This document shows positions 40,150 through 50,188 of a stretch of DNA of 64,000 bases, one piece after another. Origin of the DNA: Marinobacter psychrophilus (GTDB lineage: Bacteria; Pseudomonadota; Gammaproteobacteria; Pseudomonadales; Oleiphilaceae). The notes below the pieces were generated by a model that was given only the letters and a program-made list of their open reading frames with translations, ran no database searches and had not been told where the DNA came from. Location of the stretch: contig NZ_CP011494.1 in NCBI RefSeq assembly GCF_001043175.1, forward strand, positions 3,472,001 to 3,536,000, written 5' to 3'. Every line of letters begins with the position of its first letter. The first letter of the stretch is position 1. Position numbers and translations under genes: made by a program.

Positions 40150-41423
40150 TTCTTAGCATGTTGGTCGTTTTTCTTATCCACGTTTTACTGGGCCTTCCTT
40201 TATTCATCGCATTGATTACAACAGCGATCGTAGGTTTTTTGTTTGTCGATCCCTCGATGATTCCACGGATGATGCCCCAGCAATTTTTTAGCGGTATTAA
40301 TGTTTTTTCCCTGATGGCTATTCCGCTATTCATCTTCGCCGGTAATCTGATGAACGTCAGCGGGTTAACGGAACGTTTAATGGGGCTGGCACGCCTGATG
40401 GTCGGGCACTTACGGGGAGGCATGGGCCACGTCAACGTCGTTTCGAGTGTTTTCTTTGCAGGCATTAATGGCTCAGCAGTGGCCGACACGTCGGCACTCG
40501 GTTCGCTTTTGGTACCCGCCATGGAGAAAGAAGGGTACTCAAGAGCCTTTTCGGCTGGATTGACCGCGGGCAGCTCGTTGATCGGTCCGATCATTCCGCC
40601 CAGTATATTTATGATTCTCTACGCCTCACTAACGAACACCTCGGTCGGGGATCTTTTTCTGGCGGGCGTTATACCTGGGCTGTTGCTAGGTGCTGCATTC
40701 ATGGGAATGAACGCTTGGTATGCCTGGCGCCATCGACTGCCAAAAAGTGGCAAGTTGCCATCGTTCGGCCAGCTTGGAGTAGCGTTTTTAGCGGCCCTGC
40801 CCGCGCTTGTCGCTCCCTTCATTATCGTCGCAGGCATTGTTTTTGGTTTTGTTACCCCTACGGAATCTGGAGCTTTGACAGCGCTATATGTCGCCTTGTG
40901 CGGTGTCTTTCTCGGTGGGTTACGCTTGAAGGAATGCTGGAAAGCTATCGTTGATACGGCACGCCTAACTTCTGCGATTTTTCTGATTATGGCAGCTTCC
41001 GCTACGATTAGCTGGCTACTCTCGTATGCTCAGGTTCCAGCGCAATTCGTGTCACTACTTTCTCCCTATGTGGACAATGGCGTCGTCATTTTACTAATGC
41101 TCAGCGTTATCACATTCTTCACGGGGATGTTTATGGAAGAAGTGTCGGCGTTGATGTTACTAACGCCAGTCTTTGCGCCAGTGGCCATGATGGCAGGAAT
41201 CGATCCCGTCCATCTGGGTGTCATCATCACTTTGAATATTACGATTGCCTTGATAACACCGCCATTGGGCGCCTGCGTTTTCGTGGCCGCGGCCGTTAGT
41301 CGGCTTGAGATTGTCTCACTGTTCAAAACCATTTGGCCCTTTGTGCTAACGGCTATTGCGGTACTTATTCTACTAATCCTTTTCCCACCGCTAACGCTGT
41401 GGCTCCCTACCCTGTTTGGATAA
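40146..41423 (+). CDS. dctM: TRAP transporter large permease (DctM family)
   Basis: A 425-residue ion-coupled permease with about eleven to twelve transmembrane helices. Family marks: GLPLFIALITTAIVGFL, IPLFIFAGNLMNVSGLTERL, FAGINGSAVADTSALGS, LIGPIIPPSI, FVTPTESGALTALY and ITPPLGACVFVAA. ATG 40146 is coupled to the dctQ stop and has GAGGA upstream. Confidence 0.95.
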   Translation: MILSMLVVFLIHVLLGLPLFIALITTAIVGFLFVDPSMIPRMMPQQFFSGINVFSLMAIPLFIFAGNLMNVSGLTERLMGLARLMVGHLRGGMGHVNVVSSVFFAGINGSAVADTSALGSLLVPAMEKEGYSRAFSAGLTAGSSLIGPIIPPSIFMILYASLTNTSVGDLFLAGVIPGLLLGAAFMGMNAWYAWRHRLPKSGKLPSFGQLGVAFLAALPALVAPFIIVAGIVFGFVTPTESGALTALYVALCGVFLGGLRLKECWKAIVDTARLTSAIFLIMAASATISWLLSYAQVPAQFVSLLSPYVDNGVVILLMLSVITFFTGMFMEEVSALMLLTPVFAPVAMMAGIDPVHLGVIITLNITIALITPPLGACVFVAAAVSRLEIVSLFKTIWPFVLTAIAVLILLILFPPLTLWLPTLFG

Positions 41424-41427
41424 GACA

Positions 41428-42189
41428 ATGCCTTTGAATACACTATTGAACGCCTTGCCACTTATACCCAGTCATCCAGCCCCGTGCTGGGAACGGCTAC
41501 GCTGCGCCCCCATTAAAGATAACGGTGAGCGCCTGGTACCAATGAGCCTCGCGCCTACACCGATCAGCGTGTTCCCCGCCTATGCTCGGATGGGCATTCC
41601 TGGTGCGGTGCAGGAATGTTTTGTACGTGAAGGTGTTTATCGGGCGCTGCTCGCTGCGGCACGTAGCTTACCCGACGGCATAGGTATAATCGTTTTAGAC
41701 GGATGGCGTCCATGGCAGGTGCAACAGTATTTGTTCGACACCCTGCACGAAGCAATCCGGCACCACCAGCCTGATCTCAGCACAACCGCGCTGTTAGAGC
41801 GAACAAGGGAGTTTGTGTCGGTACCTAGTCGCGACCCCTTAGCTCCCAGCCCTCACCTCACCGGCGGCGCCGTCGATGTCACGTTATGCGATGCCGATGG
41901 TTTACCTTTAGATATGGGCACTTTGTTTGACGAGGCAGTGCCTGCCTCCCACAGTGACTATTTCGAGCACCTGAAAGCACTAACGCCGCAGCAACAAAAA
42001 GCGCGGGATCATCGCCGCTTGCTTTACCACTCCATGCGTCAACAAGGCTTCACCAACCTACCCAGCGAGTGGTGGCACTACGATTTCGGCGATCAACTGT
42101 GGGCGTATTATGGAGCCCATGACCACGCCTATTACGGCCCAGCCGAGCTAGACACCATTGAAAATCGCTGGCGCAAACAACTGGGATGA
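41428..42189 (+). CDS. VanX/DdpX-type D-alanyl-D-alanine dipeptidase
   Basis: A 253-residue zinc dipeptidase of the M15D family. Zinc ligands His143 and Asp150 in SPHLTGGAVDVTL and His217 in SEWWHYDFGD, catalytic Glu214, and Arg94 in DGWRPWQ are all present. The family cleaves D-Ala-D-Ala, for recycling or nutrition (DdpX) or in vancomycin resistance (VanX). No signal peptide is seen, so it acts in the cytoplasm. It begins four bases after dctM, so it belongs to the TRAP operon, suggesting the transporter brings in a D,D-dipeptide or related compound. That link is inference. Confidence 0.88.
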   Translation: MPLNTLLNALPLIPSHPAPCWERLRCAPIKDNGERLVPMSLAPTPISVFPAYARMGIPGAVQECFVREGVYRALLAAARSLPDGIGIIVLDGWRPWQVQQYLFDTLHEAIRHHQPDLSTTALLERTREFVSVPSRDPLAPSPHLTGGAVDVTLCDADGLPLDMGTLFDEAVPASHSDYFEHLKALTPQQQKARDHRRLLYHSMRQQGFTNLPSEWWHYDFGDQLWAYYGAHDHAYYGPAELDTIENRWRKQLG

Positions 42190-42229
42190 TTGGGTAACAG
42201 ACACCAATTTAGTGTGTTTGTGTAGTAGT

Positions 42230-43044
<815 letters not shown>

Positions 43045-43048
<4 letters not shown>

Positions 43049-43116
43049 AGGCGAGCCTCCAGCAGCCGGTCGTACACGCTGAGCGGATGCTGTAAGCTCT
43101 CTATTGGAATAGGTCG
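43045..43116 (-). pseudogene. istA: 3' fragment of IS21 istA
   Basis: About 23 codons reading RPIPIESLQHPLSVYDRLLE and ending in a TGA that overlaps the istB ATG (ATGA), the usual istA-istB junction. The rest of istA is missing; the sequence upstream belongs to the DUF932 gene. Confidence 0.6.
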
Positions 43117-44009
43117 AGTTGAGACTGGTCTTTGTTGTAATGCCTGTTGTGTTGGTAATCGATGAATTCAGTCACAGCATTCACCAAACCTTAAGCAGTA
43201 CCTTTGGATGAAGCCAGCGTGGCGCCCATGCCATCGCCTTCATACAGCCCGAGGGCTTTGGCCATGGACCGCTCGTTGGTTTTGCCGACCCCATTACCGG
43301 AATCATCGGTGAACATCTTGAGGAAGTAGTTCCTGGCTTCGGTGGTCTTCACTTTCCGTTCGCCCAGTGTCTTCAAGCGATACATGAAGTCGTCCCAAGC
43401 GGAGACGGATATGCCGAGCTGCTTCTTCACTAGGTCCGCATCGAAGGCTGTATTGTGCTTCACCTTTACCGCAGTAGCGGTGGCGTCCCTAAGCGCCACA
43501 GCTAGTGTATTGTTGCATACCACACGAATGCTGATGAATTGCGCGGTGGTGGCCATGGTGCCATCACAAGCCGCAGCCAACAGCACATAGGCATTGGTTT
43601 GATCATTGCCTTGCAGCACACCGGACTGGCCGGTGCGAGCAAGCGCCCACATTTTCCGGCCACCTTTCAGCACGCTCGCTGTTTCCAGTTCAAAACCGGA
43701 AACCTCGGTTAGATCCCGATAGAACTCCAGAATTTCTTCGGGCTGGACCACTTTGAAAGGGTTACCAACAACAGACAGCGGAGCTTTGGCGTCTAACCGT
43801 TACAGCACCTTGCTATCCGGGTAAGGCAGGATCTTCCCGAGGGTGCCACCGGCATTGGTGACGTAGCGAACGGGGCTTTCCTCGAGCTGCCAATCCAAAC
43901 CGGCTTACTTGACCCAGACTTTCAGGGGCTGATTCGTCGTGAGTTGATTACCCCGGCCATTCCACCGGGTTTGGCCAACATAGGCCACCTGCTCAATAAG
44001 GTGAGCCAT
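43101..44009 (-). pseudogene. DUF932 (phage/plasmid-related) protein with three stop codons
   Basis: A complete 302-codon frame from ATG 44009 (AGGAGA upstream; MAHLIEQVAYVGQT) to TAG 43101. It carries the DUF932 core APLSVVGNPFKVVQPEEILEFYRDL and YEGDGMGATLASSKGTA. TAA codons interrupt it at 43905-43907, 43800-43802 and 43191-43193; the last replaces a Trp position, judging from the family as I remember it. The longest open piece is 186 codons (43191-43751). DUF932 proteins occur on plasmids and conjugative elements. Confidence 0.85.
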
Positions 44010-44040
44010 GGTTGTTCTCCTATGGAATTTACGAAATGAC

Positions 44041-44166
44041 TTAACGAGAGTCATCCCGGGAATCGGGATCAGTGCCGGCAGACGCATCAACCACACCAGC
44101 CGTTTTCTTGCCATAGTTTTTCTTACCAATCCAGACAGATTGGCAGTTGAGACATGGTTCGAGCAT
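44041..44166 (-). CDS. Small CxxC protein upstream of the DUF932 gene
   Basis: A 41-residue open frame starting ATG 44166 (MLEPCLNCQSVWIGKKNYGK) with AGAGG upstream and TAA at 44041. Cys5 and Cys8 form a CxxC pair typical of half zinc ribbons. It lies 31 bases upstream of the DUF932 frame on the same strand and, unlike that gene, is unbroken. The function is unknown; it could be a cargo protein of the former mobile element. Confidence 0.5.
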   Translation of the reverse strand: MLEPCLNCQSVWIGKKNYGKKTAGVVDASAGTDPDSRDDSR

Positions 44167-44708
44167 TGAAAATACCTCTGTGAATTGGGAGGGAAGGCAC
44201 TTTCAGCGCCTTGGTTCACGGAGGTGATATAGGTTTGAGATTTGATGGAATCGTAGGAAAGCTCACGTCCAGCAGTTTTGGGAGTAACACGTTTTCACTC
44301 GTTACCGGCCCAGATCCCTTTGCACTTCCACGCCAAATCGTCCACTTCGATCAGTCATTATGCCTTACTTGCAGCAGGATCAATTGCCAACTAGAAAGTC
44401 CTCGAGAAGATTGTGTCATTTGGAGCTGCTTGCCTGAAAATAAGGGCCGATATGTGATGGAAGTGGACCTTTTTCAGATAGGGTTTTTCCCGGTCCGCTA
44501 TTCGGAAACAAGGCACGCTGAGGTCGCAAAGCGAACATTCAGGCGGATAGACCACGATTTGCCCTCGAAGAAAATCAGCCTCTGTTCAGGAATGGCCGCA
44601 GCGACGTACAGCCAGTATCGAACATGCCATTCGGTACCATGTTGCTCCATCGCGGCAACCAGCGTGGCCAAAAAGAAATGGAGGATTCACAAAGCGTGCG
44701 ATTCCCTA
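44167..44708. other. Stretch without a supported gene
   Basis: An open frame of 188 codons runs 44211-44777 on the plus strand from a TTG. It has no ribosome site, is Cys and Ser rich, shows no recognisable domain, and overlaps the end of the exported protein gene on the other strand. I see no RNA gene or terminator. Confidence 0.4.
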
Positions 44709-45173
44709 TCACCGGTCGAAATTGGCCAAGGTGTAATCGGTCATCGCGGCTTCGACTGCGGTTTTTATGTTTTGTAACACGGCGTCAGCCTCCATAGCTG
44801 CGAAGATCTCGCCGTAGTCTCTAACGTAAAGCACCGTTGAGTCGGAGTCCTTTCTGCCAAACTGAATGGCGAGGGAAAAGACGGAGGTCTGGTCGACGTC
44901 GAGGCATCTGACGCTGACACTCAAGTGGACTTCCCCGCGGCGTCCTGGCTTTGGCTCAACTTCCGATCCCGTGATGACGCTTGCCACGGCGTCTTTTAGC
45001 TCGCGCTCCGTAATCACGCAGGCATCTTCCTCAAACTGGGCAACGTAACCCAGGATTTTGGGGTCAGGCTTTTCAAGAGCATTCATGTACCAAGATGGCG
45101 GGAAACCGCCATGAGCCACGCTGGTGACCAGGAGCAGCGAGAGCACGCATAAATTTAGCCGAGAAAACATCAT
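44709..45173 (-). CDS. Exported protein of unknown function
   Basis: A 154-residue protein with a clear signal peptide (MMFSRLNLCVLSLLLVTSVAHGG, cut near 22) and GGAG five bases before the paired ATG codons. The mature part is mixed alpha/beta with Cys in EEDACVIT and VRCLDVD that could form a disulfide. No family was recognised. It is the only intact minus-strand gene in this decayed part of the island. Confidence 0.6.
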   Translation of the reverse strand: MMFSRLNLCVLSLLLVTSVAHGGFPPSWYMNALEKPDPKILGYVAQFEEDACVITERELKDAVASVITGSEVEPKPGRRGEVHLSVSVRCLDVDQTSVFSLAIQFGRKDSDSTVLYVRDYGEIFAAMEADAVLQNIKTAVEAAMTDYTLANFDR

Positions 45174-45384
45174 TGAACTCCAAATCTTGGATAGGTACTG
45201 ATGTTTTAACCAGTAACTCGCCTTTAGGCAAGGCTTCCATCTTGATTAAAACCTTCACGTCCCCCGGAAACCTTGGGTCACCAGGTAAACTCCCTGATCG
45301 CTCACCATCAATCATGAAATCTTGTTTCTTAACCAATTCAGGGTGAAGAAAGTGAGTAATTGACGGCGCTCCGAAGGTTCGCTT

Positions 45385-45582
45385 TTGTTTATTGGGTTGG
45401 ACAGCACGGCTTACGGAACTCATTCGATGAGACGCACCAAGGTCGCGCTAATCTATCGTCAGACCAAGAATCTCAGAGCGGTCCAGATACTATTAGGACA
45501 CAGAAGCCTTGAAAGCACTGTGAGATATCTGGGCGTCGAGATTGATGATGCTCTTGAGCTTTCTGAGCACATCGAAATTTGA
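45385..45582 (+). pseudogene. 3' fragment of a tyrosine recombinase (integrase)
   Basis: About 65 codons matching the C-terminus of a phage-type integrase: HSMRRTK (the H-x-x-R box), VQILLGHRSLESTVRYLG with the second His and the catalytic Tyr region, then an acidic tail. The N-terminal part and the first catalytic Arg are missing. It is the only integrase trace seen on the island. Confidence 0.8.
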
Positions 45583-45993
45583 AGCTGCTCAAAACGAAGC
45601 GGAGTCAGAGCATGACGGAGAATTGCGAAGGGCGAGTCGATTAAATAATGCCAAACGACTGATAAAAGCGAATCTTTTTACCTCAACCAATTTTGGCCAG
45701 CTTTCATTGGAAAGCGGACCTTTTTGCCGCGCCGAGATAGGCTATTTTCAACCGCCTCGGGAAGGCCCAGAAGATTTCACCTTGGGGAAGCTTTTTAATT
45801 CTTAGGGCTACCTCAACCTGTTAATCACCAGCACATATGGGTGTTAACTGCAAGTAAATATGGCAGCCAATGGCACTGATTTTAAATGAAATTTATGACA
45901 TTGCTGATTATTAATGATAGTGTGCCAGCGCCTTCTCAGGTGGAAAGAAAAAATGCCTACAAAAGAAGTATTCAACCTACGTGGAGTTTTTGT
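45583..45993. other. Gap without a supported gene
   Basis: 411 bases between the integrase fragment and the PEGA lipoprotein. An 87-codon frame (45542-45805) overlaps the integrase end and has no domain. The AT-rich stretch before 45994 probably holds the promoter of the next operon; no clear -10/-35 pair was chosen. Confidence 0.4.
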
Positions 45994-46389
45994 ATGAATA
46001 AAGCAATGCGGTCTCTGATTCAAGCTTCAGCTGCTCTGGTGGTTCTAACGCTGTCTGGCTGTGCCACAGTGATTTCTGGCACCACTCAAACACTGACGTT
46101 TAACAGTGACCCAAAAGGTGCGGATGTTTATCTCGACGGGGCGAGGGTTGGGACCACACCAGTTTCTCTCAGCGTCAAGAAGAACAAAAAAGATGCGTTC
46201 ATGATTCAAAAGGAAGGCTACAAGACAGTTAGCCGTGATATTACTAAGTCCTATGACCCGGTTACAGTGCTGAGCATATTTTGGGATTATTCCACGACTG
46301 ACATGATTTCTGGTGCAGCGTTTGAATATGAGCCTAACTCATATTTCGTTGAGTTGGCTAAAGATGAAGAGACCAACGCCGTAAACTAA
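45994..46389 (+). CDS. PEGA-domain lipoprotein
   Basis: A 131-residue lipoprotein: signal MNKAMRSLIQASAALVVLTLSGC with lipobox LSGC, then a PEGA domain (TFNSDPKGADVYLDGARVGTTPVSLSVKK). PEGA domains are surface or periplasmic beta modules of uncertain role. The start is ATG 45994 with GTGGAG upstream; the longer frame lacks a signal. Its TAA overlaps the next ATG (TAATG), so it opens a three-gene operon. Confidence 0.85.
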   Translation: MNKAMRSLIQASAALVVLTLSGCATVISGTTQTLTFNSDPKGADVYLDGARVGTTPVSLSVKKNKKDAFMIQKEGYKTVSRDITKSYDPVTVLSIFWDYSTTDMISGAAFEYEPNSYFVELAKDEETNAVN

Positions 46390-46715
46390 TGAATCTGATC
46401 AACAGAGCGGCCTGTGGGCTTACTGCGGTATTGCTGATGGCCCTGGTTGGCGGTGCTGCGGCTTCCTCTCAAATCCCGGAACAACGTAGAGAGAATTGGC
46501 TGGACCCCGATCTTGCGGGGTTTGTCCTTCAGAATGCCACCCACTTACGCTATGAAATTAGCGTGGCCAAGGGACCACGGGTCAAGAGTCTGCTGCGCCT
46601 GCTGCAATCACGTGCGAGTCAAGTTGATCTGGGGTGTCTTCAGGACATTGCAGAGAATGCCGACAGCGCCTATGAACTTTATCTGGGGCTGAAGAACGCC
46701 GATCGCCGTTGCTAA
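46389..46715 (+). CDS. Small exported protein in the PEGA-DUF4105 operon
   Basis: A 108-residue protein with a signal peptide (MNLINRAACGLTAVLLMALVGGAAAS, cut near 25) and a helical mature part with two Cys (CLQDI and the terminal RRC). No family was recognised. It is translationally coupled to the PEGA lipoprotein and overlaps the start of the DUF4105 gene. Confidence 0.7.
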   Translation: MNLINRAACGLTAVLLMALVGGAAASSQIPEQRRENWLDPDLAGFVLQNATHLRYEISVAKGPRVKSLLRLLQSRASQVDLGCLQDIAENADSAYELYLGLKNADRRC

Positions 46716-48436
46716 TATTTAACCTCTTCACATTGTTTCCACCCGGTCGTTGGCTCAATCGGCGCTTCACACTTATGCTGTGGCTGGCGTCGGTTTTCGG
46801 GTCGCATGAGTCTTTGGCTAATACGGATGACTCCGTCTGGCGCAAGTTGCTGATTGCTGATCAAGCTGTGTTAACAGATCTGACAGCCTCTCCGTTCTTC
46901 CTGACCGATGTTTCCGTTGATCCTACCGCGGAAATGCGCGCCCTGTTGACAGGGCCAACGGAGCAGTACAAGTGCCGTTTTCCTGCCCGTATGCTTTATT
47001 TGGAGCGTGAGGGCCTGCTTGGCGAGGAGCTTGATTTCTCCGACTGTCCGAAGTTGAAAGAATTTATGTCGGTTATGGACTCAGATTCCCTGGAGCTGGT
47101 CTTCGCCGGGCCGTCGGTTGCATCGCCGATGTCTTACTTCGGTCACATATTCCTAAAGTTCCGGAAAAAGGACAATGAATATTTCTCCCGAACGTTAGCA
47201 TTTCTTGCTCCTCTTGATAGCGGTGAAAGCATGCTTCAGATTACGGCTGCGGGCGCTTTTTCCTCCATTCCAGGGCAGTACCATGTGGCGCCCTACCACC
47301 AGATGATCAGTGAATATATCGAGGTAGACCAGCGTCCTATCCAGACCTATGAGCTGGATGTTCAGCCCGGCAATAAAAAATTATTGCTTTATCACATCTT
47401 TGAGCTGGCGGCACTGAACCGGCCTTATAATTTCTTTTGGGGTAACTGCGCTACACGCATTCAGGAGCTGATGGAAATTGCCTTTCCGACGGAGCTTGGC
47501 GACGTTGCTCCTGGCCTCGTTTCCCCCCAGAGCCTCATTCGTGTCCTGCGCAACAAGGACTTAATAGTTCGCTCTAGTGAGATGCCCGCGCGTTCGGAGG
47601 CTCTGTTCGCTGCCTACCATTCGTTGCCACACAATGATCAGAAAGTCCTAAAAGCGCTTCTTGCATCGCCCGACAAGGCCGCGTGGGTTGCTCGAAACGG
47701 TAACGATTTGTTGCCATTGGCTCAAGCTATCTATCAACGTCAATTTCGGGCACTCGGCGCACCACCGGCAGATTACTCGCAACTGATGAGCCTGCCTGCC
47801 AAACCTCTATCTGGCCCCGCTCCTGACCCGATCCGTCCTGAACGGCCTCGGTTATTGGAGATCGGCTGGCTTAATAACCCTGCCGATCGCACTACCTTAC
47901 GCTTTCGCCCCGGTCTTTTTGATCGTTCCTTTGACAGCCTCGCGCTGGCTACTGAGAGTAGCTTTCGTTACCTGGATACGACCTTGAGCGTGCGAAATGA
48001 AAACGTCTCGCTGGAAAAACTGGATTTGCTTGCCCTGGCGGCTACCAAAAAACGCTCGGTAGTAGAACGACCGCTTTCATGGGGGTTCACCGCCGGATGG
48101 TCTCGTGCTTTCGACGGGGATCGCCTGAATTATAAGGTGAGGACCGCTATCGGTATGGCTTGGGGTGGAACTCAGACCCAGTTCTCAGTGATGCCGACGC
48201 TGACGTATTTTTCCGGTGAAGGGGTCTTCCCTGGTCTGGCGGTGAGTGCCAGCTTGCGCCTTGGCCAAGCCCGGCTCTCGGCCGAGATCGATCATTTTGG
48301 GGTCTCAAGTGATGAGCGGCCGAGAAACCGTCGGCGCCTAGCAGTCAGTTATGAGTTAAATTCGGCTTGGGCGGTGCAAGGCGGTATCGATCAGGTGACT
48401 CAGGGAGTCGACGTGGCCCTCAGCCATCGTTTTTAA
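46709..48436 (+). CDS. DUF4105 (Lnb_N-like) periplasmic protein, copy 2
   Basis: A 575-residue exported protein, paralog of the one at 562-2439. Shared landmarks: CRFPAR at 89-94, SYFGH with His146, and WGNCATR with Cys247, a probable His/Cys catalytic pair. The C-terminal third alternates hydrophobic and polar residues and ends in Phe (VALSHRF), as in barrel-type outer-membrane proteins. The start is uncertain: TTG 46709 overlaps the previous stop, TTG 46733 gives a cleaner signal peptide, and ATG 46775 leaves a short one. If the family is a lipoprotein acyltransferase as I recall, the PEGA lipoprotein is a candidate substrate. Confidence 0.82.
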   Translation: MLIFNLFTLFPPGRWLNRRFTLMLWLASVFGSHESLANTDDSVWRKLLIADQAVLTDLTASPFFLTDVSVDPTAEMRALLTGPTEQYKCRFPARMLYLEREGLLGEELDFSDCPKLKEFMSVMDSDSLELVFAGPSVASPMSYFGHIFLKFRKKDNEYFSRTLAFLAPLDSGESMLQITAAGAFSSIPGQYHVAPYHQMISEYIEVDQRPIQTYELDVQPGNKKLLLYHIFELAALNRPYNFFWGNCATRIQELMEIAFPTELGDVAPGLVSPQSLIRVLRNKDLIVRSSEMPARSEALFAAYHSLPHNDQKVLKALLASPDKAAWVARNGNDLLPLAQAIYQRQFRALGAPPADYSQLMSLPAKPLSGPAPDPIRPERPRLLEIGWLNNPADRTTLRFRPGLFDRSFDSLALATESSFRYLDTTLSVRNENVSLEKLDLLALAATKKRSVVERPLSWGFTAGWSRAFDGDRLNYKVRTAIGMAWGGTQTQFSVMPTLTYFSGEGVFPGLAVSASLRLGQARLSAEIDHFGVSSDERPRNRRRLAVSYELNSAWAVQGGIDQVTQGVDVALSHRF

Positions 48437-49358
48437 CACGTTAAAAGTTTAAGCCTGATTGATTCTGAGTAGAGGATGCACGTATCGATTACTCGCTTGA
48501 ATACCGCTTTCTGACAACGGGAAGACGTCTCAGTAGCAAACCTTGAAACACCAGCTATTTCCAACGCGTCAGTAGTTCCAGTTAACCTTGGGGGAATTAC
48601 GGGGTTACGCAGCTCGGCAAAAGGTCCGTTTTGTGGTCAAAACGGTCAGTCGCGGCACCGTAAGAAAGGTCCGCTTAGAGAACAATGCGGACATTTGATC
48701 AAGCATAGAAGACTTACCAAGTACATTATGTGAAAGGGTTCGAAAGCTGATCGATGAAGTCCTTTATGACACTAAGCAGCTCAGTCCGCCTCTCTGCAAC
48801 TTTATTGAAGCGCAACCATGGAAACAGAGTAGAACCCTTCTTCGTGCTAGGTAGATCACGGGCCGCTTAAAAAGATACTTTAATGGAATAGTGAAAGCAG
48901 AGACCCGGCCTGGAGCCAGTTCCCTGCTTTGTCCTGATCGCAATTACCAGCCGCCCGTTAATGCATGCGCTATAATTCTCTTTTGGCACATTATAGCTTG
49001 CTACGCCCAATCTCAAACATGGGAATCACTCCGCAGTACAGAAATGATTTAGGGGGTATATATTGTGGTACATTTTTTAATAAAATAATTATTTATATAA
49101 ATTTATCAATTATTTATAATAAATTATGAGCCCTTTCGGGGTAAAGATATTAACGGGAACGCTAGAGAGCTTTGTAGTGATCCTTAGCACTGACGACGGT
49201 TTTAGGTCAATCTCCCGCATAGCTAGGCTCAAGAAAAGCGACTATGTTATGCCTTTTCCCACCGGTGCATAGCCGTCTTAACGTGGGTAACGCGACTAAA
49301 ATTCTATAATTTAAACGGTATTAATCAGAATCTTAAAGACGCTATTCAAGGGACGCTT
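48437..49358. other. Long non-coding stretch at the right end of the island
   Basis: 922 bases without a convincing gene. It includes an extremely AT-rich tract (49058-49127), an 8-bp inverted repeat GCTATAAT / ATTATAGC (48969-48976 and 48990-48997), and a minus-strand frame of about 45 codons near 48720-48860 with no start or domain. It looks like eroded mobile DNA. Confidence 0.5.
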
Positions 49359-49655
49359 TCTCCACCAACTCCTGAGGCACCGGGGTTACACCGGAACTCA
49401 CAGAACCTTAAAGCCCCGCTAGTAGGGGTTTTTTTCTGCCTGTGTTTTGTGGCTTGGGGAAATAGATCTGCCATAGGCCATCACTCGCAATCACTATGAT
49501 CCTGACACCAACTCCCTTGAATGCCCTGATATTAAAAGGCTACTGTAGATTGACTACGTTTTATTTATGTCAGGTTAAAGCCTATCCACGTCAGAAAAGA
49601 TCATCCGTCAACTGCAGTGCATGAGTCGGGGATTCCCGTTTTCCATCAGACAGTT
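49359..49655 (+). repeat. Right 297-bp direct repeat (attR-like copy)
   Basis: It begins with TCTCCACCA, the tmRNA 3' end, and follows the left copy base for base through the terminator and the DUF6088 N-terminus (STSEKIIRQLQ in the same frame). It then diverges abruptly after CAGACAGTT, and the reading frame stops soon after. The bases before 49359 are not tmRNA. Confidence 0.9.
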
Positions 49656-50188
49656 GGCGGAGCGCTCCTTACGTTGAATAACAGTCCGATTTCTCGGTAC
49701 GAATACCCCGTACCAAGCAAAGCGGAAAAGACGCAGTCTGAAACGGTTGAGATTGTTGATGCATCCCTCAAAATTTGTGTCGATGCAGTAAACCGGATGC
49801 CTCGCAGCCCCTATGGAGAAGATTAAGTCGAGAAAATGACCGGATCCAGAATTGGACTGATTCAACTACCACCAGGTACACATGTTCCGACGCGAAACTA
49901 AGCTTTTGTCCAACAAGCCGTCGAAGTGGCGTTGAATCAGCGGTCAGAGTCCATTTCAGGATACGAATGTTCTCAGTTTGGACACGCGTCGGCAGGTGAA
50001 GATGGGGGATGAGTTGGTAAACAGCTGCCAGACTTCATGAATCCGTGCATGAGCAACCCAGGCAGGATTGAGTACGTGGGTGTCGTTGATTTCCAGGTAC
50101 GGAACAACAACGCCTTAAAGCAGGATGCCCACGGTCAATAGTATTTTATCCAACATTTATTTGCCCCCAGTGGAGATAGTCATTGCGC
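49656..50188. other. Gap after the right repeat
   Basis: 533 bases. The broken DUF6088 start is followed by unrelated sequence; short frames such as 49617-49826 show no domain. Nothing else was recognised. Confidence 0.4.

Noticed and set aside
44211..44777. 188-codon plus-strand open frame
   Set aside because: TTG start without a ribosome site, odd composition, no domain, and it overlaps the better supported exported-protein gene.
45073..45423. 116-codon minus-strand open frame upstream of the exported protein
   Set aside because: It overlaps both the signal peptide of 44709-45173 and the integrase fragment, and has no start signal or domain.
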